DNA of 64,000 nt, taken from Clostridia bacterium. GTDB taxonomy: Bacteria > Bacillota > Clostridia > Oscillospirales > Acutalibacteraceae. The notes below the pieces were generated by a model. That model ran no database searches. It was given only the letters and a program-made list of their open reading frames with translations, and was not told the origin of the DNA. The position numbers and the translations under genes were made by a program. Below, piece by piece: positions 1 through 7,171 of the stretch. Where the stretch lies: the NCBI GenBank assembly GCA_017403065.1, contig JAFQOT010000013.1, forward strand, positions 1 to 64,000. The letters are read 5' to 3'. The stretch's first letter is position 1, and the number at the start of each line of letters is the position of its first letter.

Positions 1-883
1 AGGTCATAAGTGCGGTTTCTTCACCGCAAACGAAAGCACCTGCGCCAAGGCGAATGTCTAAATCAAAATCGAAGCCCGAACCAAAAATATTTTTACCAAG
101 CAGACCGTATTCACGTGCCTGTTTAATGGCAATAGCAAGACGCGAAACAGCAATTGGGTACTCTGCCCTTACATATACATAACCTTTTGTTGCACCGGTA
201 GCATAACCGCAAATTGCCATAGCCTCAATAATACAGTGTGGGTCGCCCTCTAAAACCGAACGGTCCATAAATGCACCCGGGTCGCCTTCGTCGGCATTAC
301 ATACAACATATTTTTGATCAGCCTTGTTTGGTGCAGTCAAAGCCCATTTGCGTCCTGTTGGGAAGCCGCCGCCGCCACGACCGCGAAGACCGGAATCGGT
401 AACAACCTTAATAACATCCTCAGGTGTCATTTCAGTAAGAACCTTACCTAAAGCCTCATAACCATCCATAGCGATATATTCATCAATGTTTTCAGGATTG
501 ATAACACCGCAGTTACGAAGAACCACACGGTTCTGTGACTTATAGAATGCAGTATCACTAAGAGCAACATTTGCTATGTCCTTAACCTCTTCAGCGCCAG
601 TATCACTGTAAACCAAACGTTCAACAATACGACCCTTTAAGAGATGCTCTTCAACAATTTCCTTTACATCATCTGATGTAACGCGGCTGTAGAATGTACC
701 GTCTGGATAAACGATAACAACAGGTCCTAATGCGCAAAGACCGAAACAACCTGTCTGTACAACCTTTACTTCTTCGGAAAGTCCGCAGTTTTCGATATTG
801 CTTTGAAAAGCTTTTTGAATATCTAAGCTACCTGAAGAAGTACAGCCTGTACCGCCACAAATAAGTACATGTGCACGAATCAT
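1..883 (-). CDS. hydB: NuoF-like subunit of bifurcating [FeFe] hydrogenase (HydB/HndC type), partial
   Basis: Only the N-terminal ~294 codons are in the window; the gene continues past the left edge. From ATG at 883 (RBS GGAGG) the protein opens with a thioredoxin-like [2Fe-2S] domain (C9, C14, C46, C50). It continues into the NuoF core, with a glycine-rich NAD(P)H/FMN stretch GLRGRGGGGFPTGRKW and later CNADEGDPGAF and CGEETAL. This subunit binds FMN and NAD(P)H in cytosolic HydABC/Hnd hydrogenases, which couple ferredoxin and NADH to H2. It is last in view of a minus-strand operon that begins with the NuoE-like gene at 5480. The catalytic hydrogenase subunit would be expected just outside the window. 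The family call is firm; the exact type (HydB or HndC) is inferred from context. Confidence 0.9.
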   Translation of the reverse strand, partial: MIRAHVLICGGTGCTSSGSLDIQKAFQSNIENCGLSEEVKVVQTGCFGLCALGPVVIVYPDGTFYSRVTSDDVKEIVEEHLLKGRIVERLVYSDTGAEEVKDIANVALSDTAFYKSQNRVVLRNCGVINPENIDEYIAMDGYEALGKVLTEMTPEDVIKVVTDSGLRGRGGGGFPTGRKWALTAPNKADQKYVVCNADEGDPGAFMDRSVLEGDPHCIIEAMAICGYATGATKGYVYVRAEYPIAVSRLAIAIKQAREYGLLGKNIFGSGFDFDLDIRLGAGAFVCGEETALMT

Positions 884-902
884 AAATTTAAAACCTCCAT
901 TA

Positions 903-1271
903 TTACTTAGAAGCGCCGATTGTATATTCAGATACAATCTTGCCGCCCTTAATATGTTCTTCAACTACACGCTTTGCCTTTTCAGCGTCCATTTTAACAT
1001 AGGTAACCTTTTCCTTATCAGCCTCAAAAACCTCAACAATAGGCTCATACTGACAAAGACCTATACAACCTGTCTGAGTAACTGTAGCCTTATCGCTAAG
1101 ACCACCCTCGTTAACAGCTTCTACAAGAGCATTAAGAACAGGACGTGCGCCTGCTGCTATACCGCATGTAGCCATACCAACAACGATACGAATTTGAGCG
1201 CTGCCCTCACGAAGAACAACCTTATCCTTCATTTTTTCTTTAATTGCTTTAAGTTCTGCCAAAGACTTCAT
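903..1271 (-). CDS. Small thioredoxin-like [2Fe-2S] ferredoxin subunit (HndB-like)
   Basis: A 122-residue thioredoxin-like ferredoxin domain protein, the size and type of HndB-like hydrogenase subunits. Visible cluster cysteines are C36, C69 and C73 (TGCIGLC). The position where a classical NuoE-type protein has its second cysteine is Gly41, in ATCGIAAGAR. It lies 19 bp upstream of the NuoF-like gene and shares its operon, so it probably passes electrons between the flavin subunit and the hydrogenase. The family call is good. Whether three cysteines plus another ligand hold a cluster cannot be told from sequence. The start ATG has a GGAAAGGAAGAT-type RBS. Confidence 0.85.
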   Translation of the reverse strand: MKSLAELKAIKEKMKDKVVLREGSAQIRIVVGMATCGIAAGARPVLNALVEAVNEGGLSDKATVTQTGCIGLCQYEPIVEVFEADKEKVTYVKMDAEKAKRVVEEHIKGGKIVSEYTIGASK

Positions 1272-1287
1272 TTTTATCTTCCTTTCC

Positions 1288-1833
1288 TTAGATTATATAT
1301 TGTTCATTAAGAAACTCCTCAATCCACTTTATAACCTCGTATGTGTTAAGGGGCACACCCTCTAAAGCATTTCGAAGCTCTCTCGTATCAAGAAGCACCT
1401 TTTTATTTTCCATCTTATGTAAAAATAGAAAATCAATGTCAGGGTGTCCTTGAATTAAAGTGGTCATACTTGAAACCACATCGCCAATCGGCGTGCAGTC
1501 AATATGATTTTTATAAAACACCGCGGTAACCACAGTCCCATGGTTATTTGGATAATCGGAAATGTGTCTTGACTCAACAGTAAGACTGCCACCGGTCATT
1601 TCAGCCTCTAACTTTAAAAGAGGCAAACCCATTCCGACCTTTCTGGTAGTTCGTGTGGTATAAAACGGATTTGTAACAGATTTTAAAACCTCATCCGTCA
1701 TACCTGAGCCGTTATCCTTAATTACAAGGGTAATTGTATCATTTTCCTCTAAAACTGAAATTTCAGTAAGAGTTGCCCCTGCTTTGACGGAATTTTCCGC
1801 AATATCAAGAATATTTAAAGAAAGTTCCTTCAT
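1288..1833 (-). CDS. GHKL-fold ATP-binding protein (histidine-kinase-like ATPase) in hydrogenase operon
   Basis: 181 residues. An N box (N14 in DIAENSVKAGA), a G1 box (D40-N-G-S-G-M) and a G2 box (V66-GMGLPL) define a HATPase_c domain. There is no dimerisation/His phosphoacceptor domain and no membrane segment, so it is a stand-alone cytosolic ATPase rather than a complete sensor kinase. The C-terminal ~80 residues have no motif I recognise. It overlaps the PHP gene by 4 bp (ATGA-type coupling) and precedes the ferredoxin-like gene. The position suggests a signalling role tied to the H2 sensor encoded upstream; this is inference. Target and output are unknown. Confidence 0.8.
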   Translation of the reverse strand: MKELSLNILDIAENSVKAGATLTEISVLEENDTITLVIKDNGSGMTDEVLKSVTNPFYTTRTTRKVGMGLPLLKLEAEMTGGSLTVESRHISDYPNNHGTVVTAVFYKNHIDCTPIGDVVSSMTTLIQGHPDIDFLFLHKMENKKVLLDTRELRNALEGVPLNTYEVIKWIEEFLNEQYII

Positions 1834-2564
1834 AACTGCTCCTTTAAAAAGCGTATTACATATTCGCCGGCATTATCACAATTTTCAGGTATCTCTTGCA
1901 TTAAGAAAAACTCGCCTTTTTCCTTAATATCCCAAAGATAATGAGCATCCGAGCTTACTATCAACTTAGATATATCAAGTCCGCTTTTATCAGCGAAGAG
2001 ATTAAGTTTATCTGCATTATGTACCTCTGCGCAATAAAAGCCCTCATCCTTTGGAAATACACCTAAAACCGCTATAACACCGTTAGACTCGCGGTCAATG
2101 TGAGCGGGATAGCAAATTCCCCCAAAGGATTCAACCAACCTTGGCGCATCCTCCAACGAAATATCAGTTGCATAGGACAGCAGATACTCCTCGTTACCTA
2201 TTATGTTATCCTCACCGTCGCATATTAGCTGATTACCGAAAATATCTGTACGGTTAGGAATCTTAAAAATTCTTTTTTCTACTTCCTCGTTAAAAGCCAT
2301 AGCCGACTTTAAATCAGGAAATAAACAAACCATATGAATATCTTCTGAAGTTGTAAGCTCCATACCTGCAATAGCTAAAATGTTATGCCTTTTTGTCGCT
2401 TCGAAAAAAGCAGGACAGTTTTTACAGGTGTTATGGTCAGTAAGCGCCATAATATCAAGCCCGTTAAGCTCACCCATACCTGCAATATTGTTTGGTGTGG
2501 AATCATCATCACCGCAAGGCGACAAGCAGGAATGAATATGTAAATCGTAGTAATATTTTTTCAT
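1830..2564 (-). CDS. PHP-domain phosphoesterase in hydrogenase operon
   Basis: 244 residues with PHP metal-binding signatures: H9-x-H11 at the N-terminus (DLHIHSCLSPCG), TDHN near residue 43, a mid-protein PAHIDRE, and SSDAHYL near the C-terminus. PHP proteins hydrolyse phosphoesters with two or three metals; this one has no polymerase or kinase fusion. It overlaps both neighbours by 4 bp, so it is tightly co-translated with the DRTGG-like protein and the GHKL ATPase. The substrate is unknown. Location between signalling proteins fits a role in removing a phosphate or nucleotide signal, but nothing in the sequence proves it. Confidence 0.82.
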   Translation of the reverse strand: MKKYYYDLHIHSCLSPCGDDDSTPNNIAGMGELNGLDIMALTDHNTCKNCPAFFEATKRHNILAIAGMELTTSEDIHMVCLFPDLKSAMAFNEEVEKRIFKIPNRTDIFGNQLICDGEDNIIGNEEYLLSYATDISLEDAPRLVESFGGICYPAHIDRESNGVIAVLGVFPKDEGFYCAEVHNADKLNLFADKSGLDISKLIVSSDAHYLWDIKEKGEFFLMQEIPENCDNAGEYVIRFLKEQL

Positions 2565-2887
2565 AGAAAATGACTTAACAAAACTGCGGTTTCAAAGGTA
2601 CTTAGCTCGCTTGAAATAATATTTATACCTTTTTCTTTTGCAGTATTAACAATGTCTTCCTCTAATGTTACACCCTCTGCCAAAATAATACAGGAAACAT
2701 CTGAAAGGGAGGCAACAGCTAAAATGTTAATGTTAGACATTATAGTAATCCAAGCATCTCCGCTTGTAGCATTGCCCATAACCCAGCTAAGTAAATCGCC
2801 GATGTAAACCCCGTTTATTTCACGCTCAGGCTCGCAGAGTACAATAGGTGTCATTCCGTCAATAGTTGACAGATACTCAACCGTCAT
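2561..2887 (-). CDS. DRTGG-domain-like small protein (second copy in operon)
   Basis: A 108-residue soluble alpha/beta protein resembling stand-alone DRTGG domains, the ligand-binding type domain found in some CBS/DRTGG proteins and phosphotransacetylases. Visible features are a central GDLLSWVMGNATSGDAWIT segment and a hydrophobic strand VSCIILAEGV. The C-terminal helix TFETAVLLSHFL is typical of the family. It overlaps hydS (11 bp) and the PHP gene (4 bp). It is a distant relative of the DRTGG-like protein at 4586-4942, so the operon holds two, one on each side of hydS. The ligand is unknown. Confidence 0.65.
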   Translation of the reverse strand: MTVEYLSTIDGMTPIVLCEPEREINGVYIGDLLSWVMGNATSGDAWITIMSNINILAVASLSDVSCIILAEGVTLEEDIVNTAKEKGINIISSELSTFETAVLLSHFL

Positions 2888-4148
2888 TCTCTTCCCCGCC
2901 TTTTTTATGAGATTTAATCAGACAATCAGAAAGGAGGGCATTTCCTTTAACAACATCCTCTGCAAAAGCTCGACAATTAGGCGCTCCGCAGGATCCGCAG
3001 TCAATGCAAGGTAATTCCTTTCGTAGCTTCTGTATTTCTGACATCATTCGCATTGATTCTTGCATACTGTCACTAAGACGGGATATTGGCTTGTAAGCTG
3101 GCATTTCCTTAAACAGTACACTCTCAGGCAGCTCATCTGCGTGTTCCTTAGGAAGAAAATTCCTTGACACAGGAAGATATCTTCTGAGTGACTGCAGTCT
3201 TGCCTTGGCTATAAAAGGATTTTGAATAGTAAGAACACCGCCTACACATCCGCCTGTACAGGCATTAAGCTCGATAAATTCAAGGGGCGGTATATTACCG
3301 TTTTCAACCTGATCCAAAACCTTTATGCAGTTATCAATACCATCTGCCGCTAAATAACTTTCGTTAAATATGGCAGTTGCCTCTCCGCCTGAAGAAGCCC
3401 AACCAATACCAATTACACCTGAATTAGAAAGTGTTGATATATCGTCACCGTATTTCATTGCAGAAATAAGGCTAAAATAAATATCATTTACAGCTACCAC
3501 TACGTCAACCTGACTTTTATAATCCGCAAAGCCGTTTTTAACATAGCTTGACTTTGCAGGACAAGGTGAAATAAAGCAAACACCTATTTCATCATTCGAA
3601 AGTTCAGGATGCTCACGCTTAGCTTTATCCCGCGCCAGCATCGCCGCAACCTCCATAGGAGGCAGCATATGAATTATGTTTTCCTTAAGCGAAGGAAACC
3701 TTAAAGCAATAAGCCTTAAAATTACAGGACAGGCAGAGCTTATAACAGGTTTTTTAACATCTTGATTTTTAAGGTAATTTCTTGTATACACAGATACAAG
3801 CTCTGCGGCAGCAGAAACCTCAAAAACATCATCAAACCCAATTTTGAGCAAACCGTCAAGAACATAATCAACATCGTCAAGATTATCGAACTGTCCGTAA
3901 AGCGTGGGCGCAGGAAGAGCAATCTTCCATTTAAACTTATCCATAGCAGAAAGCTTACTGCACTTTGCTTTCTTTGCATTATTGGGGCAAACCCTTATAC
4001 ACTCACCGCAGTCAATACAGCGTTCACCGTTAATAACTGCATGATTATCTCTGATTCTTATTGCTTCGGTGGGACAATGTCTTAAACAGGTGGTACAGCC
4101 GTTACACTTAGCTACATCAAGGTAAACTGAATGTTCATATGTATTCAT
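2877..4148 (-). CDS. hydS: Putative sensory [FeFe] hydrogenase (HydS-like, group C)
   Basis: About 423 residues from ATG 4148; a GTG two codons earlier (4154) is less well placed for the AGG at the RBS. Residues below are numbered from the GTG. Two ferredoxin-type [4Fe-4S] motifs come first (C17/20/23/27 and C46/49/52/56). The H-cluster domain follows: SSACP (139-143), ISPCPAKSS (C198) and ExxxxACTGGCVGG (C299, C303). A C-terminal four-cysteine FeS motif (CIDCGSCGAPNC) ends the protein. All four H-cluster cysteine ligands are present, but the proton-transfer cysteine of catalytic enzymes (TSCCP) is Ala141. In known sensory hydrogenases this change goes with low turnover. No PAS domain is fused. 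The flanking ATPases, DRTGG proteins and PHP protein are the likely output path (inference). Confidence 0.85.
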   Translation of the reverse strand: MNTYEHSVYLDVAKCNGCTTCLRHCPTEAIRIRDNHAVINGERCIDCGECIRVCPNNAKKAKCSKLSAMDKFKWKIALPAPTLYGQFDNLDDVDYVLDGLLKIGFDDVFEVSAAAELVSVYTRNYLKNQDVKKPVISSACPVILRLIALRFPSLKENIIHMLPPMEVAAMLARDKAKREHPELSNDEIGVCFISPCPAKSSYVKNGFADYKSQVDVVVAVNDIYFSLISAMKYGDDISTLSNSGVIGIGWASSGGEATAIFNESYLAADGIDNCIKVLDQVENGNIPPLEFIELNACTGGCVGGVLTIQNPFIAKARLQSLRRYLPVSRNFLPKEHADELPESVLFKEMPAYKPISRLSDSMQESMRMMSEIQKLRKELPCIDCGSCGAPNCRAFAEDVVKGNALLSDCLIKSHKKGGEENDG

Positions 4149-4167
4149 AAACACAACCTGCCGAAAA

Positions 4168-4593
4168 TCAAATAATATTAACTCTCATTATGATATCGGT
4201 GCCCTCACCGACCTTAGACTTAATATCCATATAATCCGAGTAACGCTTCATATTTGGCAATCCCATACCTGCCCCAAATCCTAAGGAACGAATATTATCG
4301 GTTGCAGTAGAAAAACCTTCCTGCATTGCCAAATCAACATCTTTAATTCCAGGACCTTTATCAGATAACAGAATTTCAACATATTCTTCGGTAACATTAA
4401 CATCGGCTGTGCCGCCGCCTGCGTGAATTACCATATTGATTTCGCCCTCATACATAGCGATAGATACCCGTCTTATAATTTCGGGCGGTAGCCCTAACTG
4501 CCTTAAATTTTTCTTTACATTTACGGATGCTTTTCCGGCAGATGTAAAATCATCACCGTCAACATCGAAATGAAAATTAAGAATTTCAGACAT
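4168..4593 (-). CDS. RsbW-like anti-sigma-type GHKL ATPase in hydrogenase operon
   Basis: 141 residues matching the stand-alone serine-kinase/anti-sigma ATPase family: N-box helix YEGEINMVIHAGG (residues ~48-60), G1 box SDKGPGIKD and G2 box GFGAGMGLPNMKRYSD. No membrane part. In Bacillus, relatives (RsbW, SpoIIAB) phosphorylate small partner proteins or hold sigma factors; no partner anti-anti-sigma protein is visible here. It overlaps the upstream DRTGG gene by 8 bp and lies 19 bp before hydS. It is one of two GHKL ATPases in the operon, which suggests signal relay from the H2 sensor (inference). Confidence 0.82.
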   Translation of the reverse strand: MSEILNFHFDVDGDDFTSAGKASVNVKKNLRQLGLPPEIIRRVSIAMYEGEINMVIHAGGGTADVNVTEEYVEILLSDKGPGIKDVDLAMQEGFSTATDNIRSLGFGAGMGLPNMKRYSDYMDIKSKVGEGTDIIMRVNII

Positions 4594-4942
4594 TTCGAGC
4601 CTTATTCCCTACAAGACCATTAGCATAAAGAATACCGCAAGCCTCATACATTCTTTTTGAAGTTGCCAACAATACGATGCCACTGTCTTTTGCCAGTTCA
4701 ATCATTTCGGCAGTTGGAAGCTTTGAACGGACAAAAACTATGCATTTCATATCCATCATTTCAGCTGTGCGGATAACCTGTGAATTAACAAGACCTGTCA
4801 TTAAAACAGCTTGATCCTTAACATAAGCCAAAACATCACTCATCATATCGCTGCCACAGGCAGAATACACGTGACGTTCTAAGCCTTCGTTACAGCAAAT
4901 GACGTCTGCAGCTAATAATTCTTTAATAGTATTTATTTTCAT
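4586..4942 (-). CDS. DRTGG-domain-like small protein (first copy in operon)
   Basis: A 118-residue cytosolic protein with the layout of single DRTGG domains: an N-terminal helix (TIKELLAADVICCNEG), a hydrophobic strand (AVLMTGLVNSQVIRTAEM), a strand CIVFVRSKLPTAEM and a C-terminal helix. Comparable stand-alone proteins are often found next to clostridial [FeFe] hydrogenase genes. It is the second gene of the operon, between the NuoE-like subunit and the RsbW-like ATPase. It may bind a nucleotide or another small ligand, but no binding residue can be named from sequence. Confidence 0.68.
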   Translation of the reverse strand: MKINTIKELLAADVICCNEGLERHVYSACGSDMMSDVLAYVKDQAVLMTGLVNSQVIRTAEMMDMKCIVFVRSKLPTAEMIELAKDSGIVLLATSKRMYEACGILYANGLVGNKARNV

Positions 4943-4976
4943 AAATCTTAACCCTTCGGGAAGAATTTTTTAAAAC

Positions 4977-5480
4977 TTACTTGCCAAAGCCGTATTTTTC
5001 TAAAATACCATCAACATCGTCAACAGTCAAACGACCGTAAACCTCTTCGTTAACTGTAAGTACAGGAGCTAATCCGCAAGCGCCTATGCAACGGCAAGCT
5101 GTAAGTGAAAACTTTCCGTCGGCGGTGCATTCGTCAGCGCCTATTCCTAATCTTTCGCTTAAGCGATCAAAAATATCGCCTGAGCCTTTAACATAGCAGG
5201 CAGTACCTAAACAAACAGAAATGTTGTACTCGCCCTTTGGTGACAGTGAAAACTGAGCATAGAAGGTTGCAACACCATAAACCTTTTCGAGCGGTACATC
5301 CATACCTTCGGCAATCATGGTCTGCACTTCAATGGGAAGATAACCGTAAATTTCTTGAGCTTCCTGCATAACAGCCATTAAAAGACTCTTATCGTGACAG
5401 CTTTTAGCGATTACTTCCTTCAGTTTCTTTTCCTGTTCAGCCGTTCCTTTAAATGGAAGTTTACTGATTTTTTTTAGCAT
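4977..5480 (-). CDS. hydC: NuoE-like [2Fe-2S] subunit of bifurcating hydrogenase (HydC/HndA type)
   Basis: 167 residues, the normal length for NuoE-like subunits of HydABC/Hnd complexes. It has an N-terminal helical region with the family motif YGVATFYAQF (68-77). The thioredoxin-like [2Fe-2S] domain has all four ligands: C90-x4-C95 and C131-x3-C135. It carries electrons between the flavin subunit and the hydrogenase in the cytosol. It is the first gene of the minus-strand hydrogenase operon, behind a good RBS (AAAGGAGAAAGG) and the promoter at 5555-5583. Family assignment is firm. Confidence 0.9.
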   Translation of the reverse strand: MLKKISKLPFKGTAEQEKKLKEVIAKSCHDKSLLMAVMQEAQEIYGYLPIEVQTMIAEGMDVPLEKVYGVATFYAQFSLSPKGEYNISVCLGTACYVKGSGDIFDRLSERLGIGADECTADGKFSLTACRCIGACGLAPVLTVNEEVYGRLTVDDVDGILEKYGFGK

Positions 5481-5548
5481 AAACCTTTCTCCTTTTTAAT
5501 TGCGCATTTTACGTAAAAAACACAATTTTTATGTAAAATTTTAATAGC

Positions 5549-5583
5549 TTAACAATTATAACATAATTTTAACAATTTGAAAA
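5549..5583 (-). promoter_or_regulatory. Predicted promoter of hydrogenase operon with two TTGTTAA repeats
   Basis: On the minus strand a -35-like TTTTCA (5578-5583), a 17-base spacer and a perfect -10 TATAAT (5555-5560) stand about 75 bases before the hydC start. Two direct TTGTTAA heptamers (minus strand; 5569-5575 in the spacer and 5549-5555 at the -10) lie 20 bp apart. Each matches one half of the Rex redox-repressor operator TTGTTAA-N4-TTAACAA, but they are direct, not inverted. Promoter call moderate; Rex binding is a guess. Confidence 0.5.
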
Positions 5584-5627
5584 GGTTTTTTTTAATTTTC
5601 AAATAAAATTATGGAAAATTTATATTG

Positions 5628-5656
5628 TTGAAATTTGTAATTTAATGTAATATAAT
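5628..5656 (+). promoter_or_regulatory. Predicted sigma-A promoter for the 5684 lipoprotein gene
   Basis: TTGAAA (5628-5633), 17-base spacer, TATAAT (5651-5656), 27 bases before the start codon. An AAGGAAA RBS lies between the -10 and the ATG. It diverges from the hydrogenase promoter about 70 bp away. Confidence 0.6.
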
Positions 5657-5683
5657 ATTTAAAAAACATTTAAGGAAATTATT

Positions 5684-7168
5684 ATGAAAAATTTACATAA
5701 AATTTTAGCATTTTGTTTAATAATAGTCGTTATTTTTACGCTTTTTAGCGGTTGTGACTCTACAAAGGATGCCTATATTTATTTAGAATTAACACAGCCG
5801 CCCATTACTTTAGACCCACAAACCGCAAGTGATGATAATGAGCTTATTATAATAAAAAATATTTATGAGGGGCTGCTGCGTAAGAATTCAGAGGGAAAAA
5901 TCGTAAATGGCGCGTGCGAAAGCTATACAAAAAAAGGTCTGACATATACTTTTAATATCAGAGAGGATGCAAAGTGGCATAACGGCGAAGATTTAACCGC
6001 CTTTGATTTTGTTTTTGGTATTAAAAGGGCTGTAAATCCTGAAACAAAGGCTCCCTTTGCCTCGCGGCTTTTTTCAATTAAAAACGCCAAAGAAATTTAT
6101 AACGGAACTAAAAATTTAGATTCATTAGGCGTAAAGGCTTTGGATAAAAAAACCTTAGTTATTGAGCTTTCATATAAAGATGATAATTTTCTTAATGTAC
6201 TTACAACCAGCGTTGCTATGCCCTGTAACGAAAAGTTTTTTAATCAGTCAGACGGTAAATACGGATTATTCAAGGATTATGTTTTTTCTAACAGCAGCTA
6301 CAAGCTTACCAAATGGAACAAGGAAAGCTTCGGAATAAGACTTTACAGAAACGAAGAATATAATGGTAAATTTTATTCACAAAATGCCGCTGTTTTCATT
6401 TCCTGCCGTACAGATAAACCTGTAATCGAGCGTTTAAAAGAAAGCAGTATAGATATTGCCTTTGTTAATTGCGCATATTCATCAGAGCTTAATAATTCAG
6501 GTGTTAAAACCGCCCAGATTGAGAATATCTGTTGGTTTTTAACCTTAGGCAATAACTTTTCCCAAAATATGAGAAAATCACTTTCAATGCTTGTAGGAAG
6601 TGAAATTTACGCAAATAATTTAAAGGACGGTTTTTCACCCGCCAACTCTATTTTTCCATCAGTAATAAGCGATTCTCCGATTGTTGACGGTAAAACTTTG
6701 TATAATCTTGAATCGGGGAAAAAACTGTTTTTACAAGAAGTTTCAAAAACGGATAAAAACAAATTTCCAGAGGATATTATTCTTTATTATTATGATGACG
6801 GAAATATAAAATCCGTAGTAACCGATATCGTAGGTCATTGGCAGAATAATCTTTCCGCTTTTGTAAATATCGAATCGGTATCAGACAGTCAATTACTTGC
6901 TGATGAAATTGTAAACCAGAAATATCCTATGGCTATTTTCCCTATCGTTGCCGATAATTCAAATACCTATGAATATTTAAAAAAGTTGGGTATAGATTAT
7001 AAGGGCGAAAGTCTTTCGGAAATACAGTCAAAATTTTTAAAATCAAATAATATAATTCCGATAGCCTTTCAAAATACAACTATTGCCTATTCCCCTGCCA
7101 TTACTAATTTAATAACACAAGCAGGAGACGGTTATGTAGACCTTTCTTTTATAGTCAAGGATGAATAA
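5684..7168 (+). CDS. Peptide-type ABC substrate-binding lipoprotein (SBP_bac_5), orphan
   Basis: 494 residues. The N-terminus is a lipoprotein signal: Lys-rich start, hydrophobic core (9-21) and lipobox LFSGC with Cys24 as the lipidated residue. The mature part follows the oligopeptide-binding (OppA/DppA) fold order: an early PPITLDPQTASDDNE, then IYEGLLRKNSEGKIV, and YTFNIREDAKWHNGEDLTA, the family signature region. It would sit outside the membrane and capture peptides or a similar ligand. No permease or ATPase genes are adjacent, so it is an orphan binding protein. It ends 3 bp before the next lipoprotein gene, so the two are probably co-transcribed. The ligand is unknown. Confidence 0.85.
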   Translation: MKNLHKILAFCLIIVVIFTLFSGCDSTKDAYIYLELTQPPITLDPQTASDDNELIIIKNIYEGLLRKNSEGKIVNGACESYTKKGLTYTFNIREDAKWHNGEDLTAFDFVFGIKRAVNPETKAPFASRLFSIKNAKEIYNGTKNLDSLGVKALDKKTLVIELSYKDDNFLNVLTTSVAMPCNEKFFNQSDGKYGLFKDYVFSNSSYKLTKWNKESFGIRLYRNEEYNGKFYSQNAAVFISCRTDKPVIERLKESSIDIAFVNCAYSSELNNSGVKTAQIENICWFLTLGNNFSQNMRKSLSMLVGSEIYANNLKDGFSPANSIFPSVISDSPIVDGKTLYNLESGKKLFLQEVSKTDKNKFPEDIILYYYDDGNIKSVVTDIVGHWQNNLSAFVNIESVSDSQLLADEIVNQKYPMAIFPIVADNSNTYEYLKKLGIDYKGESLSEIQSKFLKSNNIIPIAFQNTTIAYSPAITNLITQAGDGYVDLSFIVKDE

Positions 7169-7171
7169 TTT

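Noticed and set aside
954..1310. Plus-strand open frame opposite the HndB-like gene
   Set aside because: Antisense shadow of a clear family gene; Cys/Asn-rich low-complexity translation without a homologous pattern.
5549..5575. Perfect Rex operator
   Set aside because: The two heptamers are in direct, not inverted, orientation; kept only as a tentative finding.
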